Shown: piece after piece, positions 8,248 to 16,559 of the stretch
Numbering within the stretch: position 1 is the first letter of the stretch
Layout: the number at the start of each line of letters is the position of its first letter
From: an uncultured Massilia sp.
Lineage (GTDB): Bacteria > Pseudomonadota > Gammaproteobacteria > Burkholderiales > Burkholderiaceae_D
Assembly (NCBI RefSeq): GCF_913773735.1
Contig: NZ_CAJYEB010000030.1
Location: 1 to 64,000, forward strand
Direction: 5' to 3'
DNA length: 64,000 bases
Translations under genes and position numbers: made by a program
Notes under the pieces: generated by a model
Told to the model about the DNA's origin: nothing
What the model saw: only the letters and a program-made list of their open reading frames with translations
Database searches by the model: none

Positions 8248-9864
8248 TCAGGGCACGTAGCCGGGAATGGCCGACTCGTCGACGGCGTCGAGCTGCCAGG
8301 GCGCCAGGTTGGCGCGCGCGAACCCGAGGTAGACCTTGCGCCGCACGAAGATGTCGAACAGGTCGGGGTCGATGTGGCCGTTGAGGGCGAACCTGCCGAG
8401 GATGTCGAGCGACTCGGACAGCGTCTTGCCCTTCTTGTAGGGGCGGTCGCAGGCCGTCAGCGCCTCGAAGATGTCGGCGATCGCCATCACCCGCGCCGGC
8501 ACCGACATCTGGTCGCGCGTCAGGCCGCGCGGATAGCCCTTGCCGTCCATGCGCTCGTGGTGGCCGCCGGCGTATTCCGGCACCTTGCGCAGGTGCTTCG
8601 GCCAGGGCAGCGATTCGAGCATGCGGATCGTCACCACGATGTGGTTGTTGATGATCCTGCGCTCCTCGTCGGTCAGGGTGCCGAAGCGCACGGTCAGGTT
8701 CAGCACCTCGTCGGCGTCGAGGAAGTCGCGTTCGATGCCGTCCGGCCCGGTCCAGCGGCGCGCGGCGATGCGGCGCACGCGCTCCTGGTCGTCCGGGCTC
8801 ATGCCCTCGCCGCCGACGTTGGCGCGGCGCAGGAAATCGCGGTCGGCGCGCAGGCGCGCCTGCTCGGACGCCAGGCGGTCGTCGATCGCCGCGCGGTCCG
8901 CGCCCGCCACGCATCGGTCCCGCAGCGCGGCGATCTCGGCGTCGCGCAGCAGCACCTCGAAGCGGGTGTCGACCAGGTGCACGCGGTCGAAGATGGTTTC
9001 CAGCTTGGTCGCCTTGTCCACCACGTGCACCGGCGTCGTGATCTTGCCGCAGTCGTGCAGCAGGCCCGCCAGGCGCAGTTCCTTGCGGTCGCCGTCGTCC
9101 ATGCGGAAGTCCGCCAGCGGGCCGCTGTCGGTCGCGTGCGCCGCCTCGGCCAGCAGCATCGTCAGCTCCGGCACGAACTGGCAATGGCGCCCCGTGTACG
9201 GCGACTTCTCGTCGATGCCGATGTTGATCAGGTTGACGATGGCTTCGAGCAGGCCCTCGAGCTGGCCGATCAGCTGCTGCTTGGTCAGCGCCACCGCGGC
9301 CTGCGCCGCCAGCGCCTCGATGAAGCGCTGGTCGGTGTGCGAGAACGGTTGCACGGCGCCGTCCGGCGCGCGCGCATTGATCAGCTGGAGCACGCCGACC
9401 AGTTCGCCCTCGTGGTCGAGCATCGGCACGGTCAGGAACGACTGCGAGCGGTAGCCGAACTGGCTGTCGAACGCGCGCATGCCGGAAAAATTGAAGCCGT
9501 CGGCCCGGTACACGTCCTCGATGTTCACCGATTCGCGGCGGTTGGCCGCATAGGCCACCACCGAGGACAGGTCCGGCTGGCCGCCGGCATCGAACAGCGG
9601 CAGCGGCGCCAGCGCGATCGGGCTGCCGCCCACCCCGCCCTGGCGCAGGCCCAGCGTGTCGTTCAGCGAGATGTGGAAGCACATGCTGCGCCCGTCCGCG
9701 CTGGGACGGTACAGGGTGCCGCCGTCGGCATGGGTCATGTCCTTGGCGACGCGCAGGATGCGGTCCAGCAGGACGTCGGCGGCATGGCCGGTGCCCAGCG
9801 CGACGCTGAGTTCCGTGAGCAGGTCGAGCCGCTCGGCGATATTCGATGGGACAGGTTCGTGCAT
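8248..9864 (-). CDS. GAF plus HD-GYP domain protein (probable c-di-GMP phosphodiesterase)
   Basis: The 538-residue cytoplasmic protein has a GAF domain at about 10-190 and an HD-GYP hydrolase domain after it. The HD-GYP signatures are present: HDCGK, then HHERMDGKGYP, then ADIFEALTACDRPYK. This supports cleavage of cyclic di-GMP, although the spacing between the first two motifs is unusually long (about 160 residues). The gene is first in an operon with the cyclase 5 bp downstream, coupling a c-di-GMP enzyme to a cAMP enzyme. The start is uncertain: I use ATG 9864. ATG 9960 is possible, but the intervening DNA contains a TACACT box and low-GC sequence that looks like promoter. Confidence 0.85.
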   Translation of the reverse strand: MHEPVPSNIAERLDLLTELSVALGTGHAADVLLDRILRVAKDMTHADGGTLYRPSADGRSMCFHISLNDTLGLRQGGVGGSPIALAPLPLFDAGGQPDLSSVVAYAANRRESVNIEDVYRADGFNFSGMRAFDSQFGYRSQSFLTVPMLDHEGELVGVLQLINARAPDGAVQPFSHTDQRFIEALAAQAAVALTKQQLIGQLEGLLEAIVNLINIGIDEKSPYTGRHCQFVPELTMLLAEAAHATDSGPLADFRMDDGDRKELRLAGLLHDCGKITTPVHVVDKATKLETIFDRVHLVDTRFEVLLRDAEIAALRDRCVAGADRAAIDDRLASEQARLRADRDFLRRANVGGEGMSPDDQERVRRIAARRWTGPDGIERDFLDADEVLNLTVRFGTLTDEERRIINNHIVVTIRMLESLPWPKHLRKVPEYAGGHHERMDGKGYPRGLTRDQMSVPARVMAIADIFEALTACDRPYKKGKTLSESLDILGRFALNGHIDPDLFDIFVRRKVYLGFARANLAPWQLDAVDESAIPGYVP

Positions 9865-10044
9865 GGCGTCGTGCGGAAGTCGACCGGCATGCAGGAAGAC
9901 CATATTCATTGCCGGATTGAAATTTTCGACAGTGTAGCGCCCTTGTGCCTGGCTGTACATGACCTGATGTGAATCTACAAATGCTTAAAGTTAATTACAT
10001 AATTCCTTTATCATCCGGTAGGTACGACAACGGCAAGGAGCATC
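9865..10044. promoter_or_regulatory. Divergent promoter region between the HD-GYP operon and the MBL hydrolase
   Basis: This gap separates the minus-strand HD-GYP/cyclase operon from the plus-strand hydrolase. From about 9961 to 10030 it is strikingly AT-rich for this genome. A TACACT hexamer read on the minus strand lies near 9935. The sequence AAGGAG at about 10034 is a good ribosome binding site for the ATG at 10045. No operator palindrome is obvious. Assigning these as promoters is inference from base composition. Confidence 0.5.
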
Positions 10045-10983
10045 ATGAAATTCCGATTCTGGGGCGTGCGCGGCTCGATCCCGTCCCCCGGACCGCATAC
10101 CGTCCGCCATGGCGGCAACACCACCTGCATCGAGGTGCGCAGCGACGCCGGCCTCCTGCTGGTGCTGGATGCCGGCACCGGCATCTTCCCGCTGGGCCAG
10201 GAGCTGATGCGCCGCCGCGCCGCCGATGGCCGCCCGGTGGACGCCAACATCTTCATCACCCACAGCCACTGGGACCACATCCACGGCCTGCCGCTGTTCA
10301 CGCCCCTGTTCGCGCAGGACAGCCGGGTGTGCCTGCACGGCGCGCGCGACGAGGCCACCGGCCAGGGCATCGAGCACGTGCTGAAAAGCCAGCTGCGGCA
10401 CAGCTACTTCCCGGTGGCCGAGGACGCGCTGGGCGCCACGCTTTCCTACCGCACGCTGGCGGCCGGCGAGGCGTATGCGCTGGGCGACGTGCTGGTATCG
10501 AACGTGCTGATGAACCATCCGGTGACCAACTTCGGCTACCGCGTCGCTTGCGGCGGCCAGTCGCTGTTCTTCACCGGCGATCACGAGCCGTTCGTCAATC
10601 CCTGCCCGCCCGGCGCCGTCGGCCGGGAGGCGGCGCAGCGCGAGATCGAGCGGCGCGAACGCGCGATCGAGGCGGCGATGGCAGGCGTGGACGCGCTGGT
10701 CGTCGATTGCTCGTACACGGTGGAAGAATATCCGTCCAGGCAGGGCTGGGGCCACGGGACCTACGACGCGGCGATCGCGCTGGCGCTGCGCGTGGGCGCG
10801 CGCGCCCTGTATTGCACGCACCACGAACCGACCCGCTCGGACGACGACCTCGAGGCCGTGTTCGCCGAGGTGCTGGCGCGCTGGGCCGGGCGCCTCGACA
10901 CGCCGGCCGGGCCCTTGCGCGTGGCGCTCGCATGGGAAGGCCTCGAGGTCGACCTCGACGCACCGGCGGCGACGGCGCCATGA
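10045..10983 (+). CDS. Metallo-beta-lactamase-fold hydrolase
   Basis: The protein is 312 residues of MBL fold with the metal-binding motif HSHWDHIHG near residue 73, a second His in LMNHPVTNFGY, an Asp in FTGDHEP and a C-terminal His pair in CTHHEP. It begins FRFWGVRGSIPSPG, a start shared by a group of bacterial MBL proteins often annotated as phosphodiesterase-like or cyclic-nucleotide-associated hydrolases. There is no signal peptide, so it is probably cytoplasmic. It is divergent from the HD-GYP/cyclase operon, so a link to nucleotide second messengers is possible but unproven. The substrate cannot be read from sequence. Confidence 0.85.
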   Translation: MKFRFWGVRGSIPSPGPHTVRHGGNTTCIEVRSDAGLLLVLDAGTGIFPLGQELMRRRAADGRPVDANIFITHSHWDHIHGLPLFTPLFAQDSRVCLHGARDEATGQGIEHVLKSQLRHSYFPVAEDALGATLSYRTLAAGEAYALGDVLVSNVLMNHPVTNFGYRVACGGQSLFFTGDHEPFVNPCPPGAVGREAAQREIERRERAIEAAMAGVDALVVDCSYTVEEYPSRQGWGHGTYDAAIALALRVGARALYCTHHEPTRSDDDLEAVFAEVLARWAGRLDTPAGPLRVALAWEGLEVDLDAPAATAP

Positions 10984-11081
10984 ATTTCAGGTTTGTGACA
11001 TTTGGTGAGGAAGTCCCGTGCCGTTTTGACATATCGTATGAGATCAGGCATCCACCATTGTCCACATCGGGAGAGTCAACG

Positions 11082-11318
11082 ATGAAATACCCAGTCCTTG
11101 CGCTGTGCGGCGCCGTCCTGCTGTCCGGCTGCGCAAGCTTCGATACCCCCGGCCCGTCCGGCAACATGGCGCTGGCCAGCAATGGCGCCGTCGGCTATAC
11201 CGGCTCGCGCATCGCGCGCCCGAACGGCCCGACGTCGAACGTGAGCATCGTCGACAAGAAGTCCTTCGAGCAGGAGATGCTGGCCAATCCGGCGCCCTTG
11301 CCGCTGCCGTTCCAGTGA
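11082..11318 (+). CDS. Small lipoprotein of unknown function
   Basis: A 78-residue product with a lipoprotein signal: a short basic start, a hydrophobic stretch and the lipobox LLSGC, giving a mature protein that begins at Cys18. The remainder is polar and low in complexity (SNGAVGYTGSRIARPNGP), with an acidic/basic patch near DKKSFEQEM. Sequence GGGAGA about 10 bp before ATG 11082 serves as the ribosome binding site. It lies 98 bp after the MBL gene and is followed by a strong terminator. I do not recognise a family beyond the lipobox. Confidence 0.8.
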   Translation: MKYPVLALCGAVLLSGCASFDTPGPSGNMALASNGAVGYTGSRIARPNGPTSNVSIVDKKSFEQEMLANPAPLPLPFQ

Positions 11319-11343
11319 CCCGGCGCTGGCGCCGGCGGACGTG

Positions 11344-11371
11344 AAAAAAGGCGGGACATCCCGCCTTTTTT
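11344..11371. terminator. Bidirectional rho-independent terminator
   Basis: Perfect 13-bp inverted repeat AAAAAAGGCGGGA / TCCCGCCTTTTTT with a 2-nt spacer. The A and T runs at the two ends give a U-tract whichever strand is read. It sits between the convergent lipoprotein gene (plus) and phosphate transporter gene (minus). Confidence 0.9.
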
Positions 11372-11395
11372 ACGTCCGCCGGGCCTGGCCCGCGC

Positions 11396-12406
11396 TTACA
11401 GGATCTTGGTGCCGATCCACCAGGCGATCGCCGACATGAAGGCGGCCGCCGGGATGGTGAAGATCCAGGCCCAGACGATGTTGCCGGCCACGCCCCAGCG
11501 CACCGCCGACGCCTTCTGCGAGGCGCCCACGCCGACGATGGCGCCGGTGATGGTGTGGGTGGTGGACACCGGGATGCCCCAGTGGCTGGCCATCAGCAGC
11601 GTGATGGCGCCGCCGGTCTCGGCGCAGAAGCCGCCGACGGGCTTGAGCTTGGTGATCTTCTGGCCCATGGTCTTGACGATGCGCCAGCCGCCGAACAGCG
11701 TGCCGAAGCTGATCGCCGCGTAGCAGGAGATGATGACCCACAGCGGCGGGTGCGCATCGGCGGCGTTGGTGTAGCCGCCGGCGATCAGCAGCATCCAGAT
11801 GATGCCCATGGTCTTCTGCGCGTCGTTGCCGCCGTGGCCCAGCGAGTAGCTGGCGGCCGACACCAGCTGCAGGCGGCGGAACCAGGTATCGACCTTGCGC
11901 GGCGTGGAGCGCACGAAGATCCACGAGACGATCAGCATGATGATCGAGCCGAGCACGAAGCCCAGCAGCGGCGCCACCACGATGAACGCGACGATCTTCC
12001 ACAGGCCCGCGGCCACCAGCGAACCGGTGCCGGCCTTGGCCACGGCCGCGCCCACCAGGCCGCCGACCAGCGCGTGCGAGGAGGAGGACGGGATGCCGTA
12101 GTACCACGTGATGACGTTCCAGACGATGGCCCCGACCAGGGCCCCGAAGATCACGTAGTGGTCGACCACGTCGGGATGGATCGTGTCCTTGCCGATGGTG
12201 CCGGCGACCTTCATGCTGACCACGAAGATCGCGAGGAAGTTGAAGAAGGCCGCCATGGCGACGGCCGTCTGCGGCTTGAGCACCCCGGTCGAGACGACGG
12301 TCGCGATCGCGTTCGCCGAATCGTGGAAGCCGTTCATGAAGTCGAAGACCAGCGCTAGAAAGACGAGCAGGCCCAGCACATAAATGCTGATGTGAATGGT
12401 GTTCAT
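11396..12406 (-). CDS. pit: PiT-family low-affinity inorganic phosphate transporter
   Basis: A 336-residue polytopic inner-membrane protein that imports phosphate, probably as a metal-phosphate complex with protons. The N-terminal signature GFHDSANAIATVVST (residues about 26-40) and the C-terminal copy PVSTTHTITGAIVG are the duplicated PiT motifs. About ten hydrophobic segments are visible, with the central IPSSSSHALVGG loop. The gene follows the DUF47/PhoU-like gene by 22 bp and ends before the shared terminator. This pairing is standard for PiT systems, where the partner modulates the transporter. Confidence 0.95.
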   Translation of the reverse strand: MNTIHISIYVLGLLVFLALVFDFMNGFHDSANAIATVVSTGVLKPQTAVAMAAFFNFLAIFVVSMKVAGTIGKDTIHPDVVDHYVIFGALVGAIVWNVITWYYGIPSSSSHALVGGLVGAAVAKAGTGSLVAAGLWKIVAFIVVAPLLGFVLGSIIMLIVSWIFVRSTPRKVDTWFRRLQLVSAASYSLGHGGNDAQKTMGIIWMLLIAGGYTNAADAHPPLWVIISCYAAISFGTLFGGWRIVKTMGQKITKLKPVGGFCAETGGAITLLMASHWGIPVSTTHTITGAIVGVGASQKASAVRWGVAGNIVWAWIFTIPAAAFMSAIAWWIGTKIL

Positions 12407-12428
12407 CGTTGTTGTTATTGTTGTTGGC

Positions 12429-13055
12429 TTACGCGTTCTCGACGATGATGCCTTCGATGATGTTGGCGACGTCCTCGCAGCGGTCGGTGACGGTTTCCAG
12501 GATCTCGTAGATCGCCTTCATCTTGATCAGGTTGCGCACGTCCGGCTCGTCGCGGAACAGCTTGGACATGGCGGCGCGCATCACGTGGTCGGCGTCCGAT
12601 TCCAGGCGGTCGATCTCTTCGCAGATGGCGACCATCTTCTGGGCGTTGTCCATGTTGTGCAGCATGCCGACGGCCTGCTGGACCTTCTCGCAGCAGGCCA
12701 GGCACAGCTCGGCCAGGCGCTTGGCTTCCGGCGTAACGGCCTGCAGATCGTACAGCGAGATGGTCTGGGCGGCGTCCTCCATCATGTCGAGGATGTCGTC
12801 CATGCGGGTGATCAGCTTGTGGATGTCGTCGCGGTCGAGCGGGGTGATGAAGGTCTTGTGCAGCAGGTCGACGGTGGCGTACGTGATCTTGTCCGCCTGT
12901 TTTTCGATGCTTTCCACGGCGTGCGTGCGGTTTTCCAGGTCGTCGAAATTGGTCATCAGGCCGACCATCTCGTGCGCACCCTTCACGCACAGGGCGGCGT
13001 GCTGGTTGAACAGGTCAAAAAACTTGCCCTCCGTGGGCATGAGGCGTCCAAACAT
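12429..13055 (-). CDS. DUF47 family PhoU-like partner of PiT transporter
   Basis: A 208-residue, all-helical, soluble protein of the DUF47 (PhoU-like/TIGR00153) family. It begins MFGRLMPTEGKFFDLFNQHA, with acidic helices containing DDILDMMEDAAQT and EEIDRLESDADHVMR that resemble the metal-binding E/D motifs of PhoU. It is directly upstream of pit (22 bp), as in most PiT operons, and is thought to regulate the transporter. The start ATG 13055 leaves a 76-bp gap after dnaB. Confidence 0.93.
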   Translation of the reverse strand: MFGRLMPTEGKFFDLFNQHAALCVKGAHEMVGLMTNFDDLENRTHAVESIEKQADKITYATVDLLHKTFITPLDRDDIHKLITRMDDILDMMEDAAQTISLYDLQAVTPEAKRLAELCLACCEKVQQAVGMLHNMDNAQKMVAICEEIDRLESDADHVMRAAMSKLFRDEPDVRNLIKMKAIYEILETVTDRCEDVANIIEGIIVENA

Positions 13056-13131
13056 TGTAGTTCTCCGTTGGTGTATCTCTTGGGACTTCTTGGGAAGGCC
13101 GCAGGGTCGGTGCCCCGCGGTCGTTTGCGGC

Positions 13132-14526
13132 TTAATCGCCTTGGTAAATACCGAGGCTGCCGCTGTAGTTGCCGAACTTGGTGTACATGCCCATCCAGGT
13201 CAGGCGAATGGCGCCGATGGGGCCGTTACGCTGCTTGCCGATGATGATTTCGGCAGTACCTTTGTCGGGCGAGTCCGGGTTGTAAACTTCGTCACGATAC
13301 AGGAAGATGATCACGTCCGCATCCTGCTCGATCGCGCCCGATTCGCGCAGGTCGGACATGACCGGGCGCTTGTTGGGGCGCTGTTCCAGCGAGCGGTTCA
13401 GCTGCGACAGCGCGATCACCGGGCAGCCCAGCTCCTTGGCCAGGCCCTTCAGGCTCCGGGAAATCTCGGAAATCTCGGAAGCGCGGTTGTCGCCCGGCTT
13501 GGAACCCTGCATCAGCTGCAGGTAGTCGACGATGATCAGGCCGAGCTTGCCGCACTGGCGCGCCAGGCGGCGCGCGCGCGCGCGCATCTCGATCGGGTTC
13601 AGCGCCGGCGTCTCGTCGATGAAGATCTGGGCATCGTTCATCTTCTGGATCGCGTGCGTCAGGCGCGGCCAGTCCTCGTCGGTCAGCTTGCCGGTACGCA
13701 GGCGGTGCTGGTCGAGCTGGCCAATCGAGCCCAGCATACGCATCGCCAGCTGCACGCCGCCCATCTCCATCGAGAAGATCGCGACCGGCAGGCCGGCGTC
13801 GACGGCGACGTTCTCGCCGATGTTGACGGAGAACGCGGTCTTGCCCATCGAGGGACGGCCGGCGACGATCACGAGGTCGCCCGCCTGCAGGCCCGAGGTC
13901 ATCTTGTCGAGGTCGATGAAGCCGGTCGGCACGCCGGTGATCTCGCCCTGGTTCTCGCGGCTGTAGAGTTCGTCGATGCGCTCGACCACCTGGGTCAGCA
14001 GCGGCTGCACCGGCAGCCAGCCCTGGGCGCCGCGCGCGCCCTGCTCGGCGATCGCGAAGATGCGCGACTCGGCCTCGTCGAGGATCTGCTTGACTTCCGC
14101 GCCCTGCGGATTGAAGGCCTTGCCGGAGACTTCGTCGGCGACGGTGATCAGCTGGCGCAGCACGCCGCGATCGCGCACGATCTCGGCATAGCGGCGGATG
14201 TTCGCGGCCGATGGCGTGTTCTGCGCCATCGCGTTGAGGTACTGCAGGCCGCCCACCTCCTCGGCCTTGCCGAGCTGGACGAGCGCTTCGTACACCGTGA
14301 TCACGTCGGCGGGCTTGCCGGCATTGATCAGGCGGACCATCTGTTCGAAGATGATCCGGTGGTCGTAGCGGTAGAAATCTTCCGCATGCATGAAGTCGGC
14401 AATACGATCCCATGCCGCATTGTCGCGCAGCAGGCCGCCGATGACGGACTGTTCTGCTTCGATGGAATGCGGGGGAATGCGGAGCGACTCGATCTGCGGG
14501 TCTGCTGGGGAGTTCATGGCCGGCAT
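13132..14526 (-). CDS. dnaB: Replicative DNA helicase DnaB
   Basis: Hexameric 5'-3' helicase of the replication fork, 464 residues, the usual length. The N-terminal primase-interaction domain includes PPHSIEAEQSVIGGLL. The RecA-like core has Walker A in AGRPSMGKTAFS, Walker B in LIIVDYLQLM, the SRSLKGLAKEL segment and the arginine-finger region RESGAIEQDADVI. I use ATG 14526, which has GGGGAA about 10 bp upstream; ATG 14517 is in frame. It is the last gene of the rpsF-priB-rpsR-rplI-dnaB order but is separated from rplI by a terminator, so it may have its own promoter. Confidence 0.97.
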   Translation of the reverse strand: MPAMNSPADPQIESLRIPPHSIEAEQSVIGGLLRDNAAWDRIADFMHAEDFYRYDHRIIFEQMVRLINAGKPADVITVYEALVQLGKAEEVGGLQYLNAMAQNTPSAANIRRYAEIVRDRGVLRQLITVADEVSGKAFNPQGAEVKQILDEAESRIFAIAEQGARGAQGWLPVQPLLTQVVERIDELYSRENQGEITGVPTGFIDLDKMTSGLQAGDLVIVAGRPSMGKTAFSVNIGENVAVDAGLPVAIFSMEMGGVQLAMRMLGSIGQLDQHRLRTGKLTDEDWPRLTHAIQKMNDAQIFIDETPALNPIEMRARARRLARQCGKLGLIIVDYLQLMQGSKPGDNRASEISEISRSLKGLAKELGCPVIALSQLNRSLEQRPNKRPVMSDLRESGAIEQDADVIIFLYRDEVYNPDSPDKGTAEIIIGKQRNGPIGAIRLTWMGMYTKFGNYSGSLGIYQGD

Positions 14527-14577
14527 TATACCTGTTCCCCATCGGCCGCTGAAATCATTGGTGAGTTTTTTAAAAGC

Positions 14578-14603
14578 AAAAAGCCGGGAGAACCCGGCTT
14601 TTT
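14578..14603 (-). terminator. Rho-independent terminator after rplI
   Basis: Inverted repeat AAAAAGCCGGG / CCCGGCTTTTT with an AGAA loop. Read on the minus strand it is a GC stem followed by a T run, 24 bp after the rplI stop. It lies in the 100-bp gap before dnaB and should attenuate read-through from the ribosomal operon. Confidence 0.88.
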
Positions 14604-14626
14604 GTTCATTCTAGCAACAGAATGAT

Positions 14627-15079
14627 TTAGGCAGCTTCGCCCACGACCGCGATGGTCACGTCGACGACGACGTCGGTGTGCAGCGCGACGGCAACCGGGT
14701 GCTCGCCGGTGGTCTTCAGCGGGCCGGTCGGCATGCGCACTTGCGCCTTCTCGACGGCGAAACCTTGCTTGCTCAGGGCTTCGGCGATGTCGAAGTTGGT
14801 CACGGAACCGAACAGGCGGCCGTCCACGCCGGCTTTCTGGGCGATGGTGACGGTCATGCCACCCAGCTTCTCGCCCTGGCCTTGTGCGGCTGCCAGCTTC
14901 TCGGCAGCTGCCTTTTCCAGTTCGGCGCGCTTGACTTCGAATTCCGCGACGGCGGCTTGGGTAGCGCGGCGGGCCATTTTTTGCGGGATCAGGAAGTTAC
15001 GTGCGTAACCGTCCTTGACCTTGACGACGTCGCCCAGGTTGCCGACGTTGACGACTTTTTCCAGAAGGATGACTTGCAT
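14627..15079 (-). CDS. rplI: 50S ribosomal protein L9
   Basis: A 150-residue primary 23S rRNA-binding protein. The N-terminal domain [32 protein letters not shown] is diagnostic of L9 and is followed by the long charged connecting helix and the C-terminal domain. It lies 46 bp after rpsR. A clear AGGAG-like sequence (GGAGAATAA) precedes ATG 15079. Confidence 0.98.
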   Translation of the reverse strand: MQVILLEKVVNVGNLGDVVKVKDGYARNFLIPQKMARRATQAAVAEFEVKRAELEKAAAEKLAAAQGQGEKLGGMTVTIAQKAGVDGRLFGSVTNFDIAEALSKQGFAVEKAQVRMPTGPLKTTGEHPVAVALHTDVVVDVTIAVVGEAA

Positions 15080-15125
15080 TTTATTCTCCAGTTATCTGAC
15101 TATGCTTGTTGCCGTAAATCGACGA

Positions 15126-15416
15126 TCAGGCGTTGTGCAGGTCGGTGTACGGCAGCAGGGCCAGGTAACGGGCACGCTTGATCGCGGTGTCCACTTGGCG
15201 CTGGTAGTGCGCCTTGGTGCCGGTCAGGCGGGCCGGCATGATCTTGCCGTTTTCCTGGACGAAATCCTTCAGGGTGTCGACGTCCTTGTAGTCCACCTGT
15301 TCCACGCCAGCGGCGGTGAAGCGGCAGAATTTCTTGCGCTTGAACAGCGGGTTCTGCTGTTTGCGCTTCAGTTTTTCTTTGGCTTTGTTCTTGTCGAATT
15401 TTTTACCGAATGCCAT
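15126..15416 (-). CDS. rpsR: 30S ribosomal protein S18
   Basis: A 96-residue 30S protein that binds next to S6. The core [26 protein letters not shown] and the C-terminal [29 protein letters not shown] are conserved S18 sequence. A basic, low-complexity N-terminal extension ([18 protein letters not shown]) is typical of this bacterial group. It lies 35 bp after priB. Confidence 0.98.
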   Translation of the reverse strand: MAFGKKFDKNKAKEKLKRKQQNPLFKRKKFCRFTAAGVEQVDYKDVDTLKDFVQENGKIMPARLTGTKAHYQRQVDTAIKRARYLALLPYTDLHNA

Positions 15417-15451
15417 TTCGAGGCTCCTGTATCTAAATGCGTGCCCGCGGT

Positions 15452-15745
15452 CTACGCGGCGGCACTGAAATCAATGATGTGAAACACCAGGGTCTTGCTG
15501 TGACGGCTTTTCCTGGCCAAGAATCCCGTGAAGCGGTACATCGCGCCCAGTTCGGCGTTGGCGAATCGACCCGAAATCTCCCCCGCGGCGAGCGCGGGAA
15601 TCTCGAATTCGACCTGCCTGGCAATCCGCGCTTCCGTCTGGGTCGAACCGTGTTGCAACAGTCCGCCGACGATGGGAATGCCTGCCGGGGTGTAGCGCAG
15701 GATGTCGCGTTCCAGGATGCTTGCGACCAGCGACAGCTCGTTCAC
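15452..15745 (-). CDS. priB: Primosomal replication protein N (PriB)
   Basis: A 97-residue single-OB-fold protein that binds single-stranded DNA and bridges PriA and DnaT during replication restart. The start [25 protein letters not shown] and the segment [22 protein letters not shown] fit PriB. It is encoded between rpsF (25 bp upstream) and rpsR (35 bp downstream), the standard location. Confidence 0.95.
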   Translation of the reverse strand: MNELSLVASILERDILRYTPAGIPIVGGLLQHGSTQTEARIARQVEFEIPALAAGEISGRFANAELGAMYRFTGFLARKSRHSKTLVFHIIDFSAAA

Positions 15746-15770
15746 TTGCCCTTGCGTGCTCCCGCGCGAC

Positions 15771-16154
15771 TTAGGCTGCGGCGGCCGGAGCGGCGGCCTG
15801 CTCGGCGCGGTGGCTCTTGGCTGCGTCTTCGCGCTGGACCGACTTCATCATCGGCGACGGCGCGGTCTCGGCCTTCTTCATCTTCACGGTCAGGTGACGC
15901 AGCACGGCATCATTGAATTTGAATGCGGTTTCCAGCTCGACCAGGGTCTCGTTGTCGCACTCGATGTTCATGCAGATGTAGTGTGCCTTCGGCAGCTTCT
16001 GGATCTGGTAAGCCATTTGACGGCGGCCCCAGTCTTCGACGCGGTGGATGTTGCCGCCGCGCGAGGTGACCGTGGTCTTGTAGCGTTCGATCATCGCCGG
16101 GACTTGTTCGCTCTGGTCCGGGTGGACGATAAACACGATTTCATAATGACGCAT
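15771..16154 (-). CDS. rpsF: 30S ribosomal protein S6
   Basis: A 127-residue S6 beginning [19 protein letters not shown], with the conserved [17 protein letters not shown] segment. The C-terminal tail is Ala-rich (AAAPAAAA). The start is ATG 16154, which has an AAAGGAG ribosome binding site 6 bp upstream; a 9-residue upstream extension (MFKRPKGVF) would read through that site and is rejected. It is the first gene of the ribosomal operon. Confidence 0.97.
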   Translation of the reverse strand: MRHYEIVFIVHPDQSEQVPAMIERYKTTVTSRGGNIHRVEDWGRRQMAYQIQKLPKAHYICMNIECDNETLVELETAFKFNDAVLRHLTVKMKKAETAPSPMMKSVQREDAAKSHRAEQAAAPAAAA

Positions 16155-16353
16155 GAAAACTCCTTTAGGACGTTTAAACAAATGCCCACCTCGGCGTCAA
16201 GACGAGTGTGGGAAGGGAAAGCCAAACATTATAACCTCAAAAAGGTCAAGAGCTCAATCGCTTTGTCGCGCCGCCCGGCCGGCGCCGGCGCCCTCACCTT
16301 CCAGTGGCGCAACGCGAAAAAAAAGCGGGATTCCCCTTGCGCGCGGCGCAATA

Positions 16354-16369
16354 CTGTACAAAAATACAG
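16354..16369 (+). promoter_or_regulatory. LexA operator (SOS box) of lexA
   Basis: CTGT-N8-ACAG with an A-rich centre (ACAAAAAT), an exact match to the proteobacterial SOS box. It lies about 190 bp upstream of the lexA start codon. This indicates that lexA represses itself and is induced by DNA damage, as is usual. The 190-nt separation from the start codon is longer than typical. Confidence 0.88.
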
Positions 16370-16408
16370 TCTGATCCCATAGCGGCAATCCGCCATGGCC
16401 GACCAATG

Positions 16409-16518
16409 GTTGCTGACTTATCGCTGAGTCATCGCTGACTCGTCGCCGAATCGGCGCCCGATTGTCGTCGAATCGTCGTCGAATCGTCGTCGAAGCGGCA
16501 CCGAACCGTGGTCGTCAT
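16409..16518 (+). repeat. Degenerate 11-bp tandem repeat in the lexA leader, about ten units
   Basis: Consecutive 11-bp units of the type (G/A)TCG(C/T)(C/T)GA(A/G)TC run through this stretch. The unit GTCGTCGAATC is present twice exactly (16464-16485), followed by GTCGTCGAAGC. More diverged units flank these: ATCGCTGAGTC, ATCGCTGACTC and GTCGCCGAATC before, GGCACCGAACC after. The series lies between the SOS box and the lexA start, so most of it should be transcribed as 5' leader. Confidence 0.75.
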
Positions 16519-16559
16519 GCGCGCGAACCGCCTTTTTTGCACCAACCAGACATTGACCC

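Larger units (their letters stand above)
16155..16559. other. Divergent intergenic region between rpsF and lexA (405 bp)
   Basis: No credible gene. The rpsF ribosome binding site lies at the left edge, a LexA box at 16354-16369 and a degenerate 11-bp repeat series at about 16409-16518. The left third is AT-richer and should hold the rpsF promoter on the minus strand. A TTGCGC hexamer at 16337-16342 is correctly placed to be a -35 box with its -10 inside the LexA box. That promoter assignment is inference. Confidence 0.6.

Noticed and set aside
5948..9682. 1244-residue cyclase with a long N-terminus
   Set aside because: The extra part is the HD-GYP gene read in another frame. The cyclase has a proper start at 8242.
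16395..16427. 10-codon leader peptide in the lexA leader
   Set aside because: No ribosome binding site, and it runs into the degenerate repeat. It is too short to judge.
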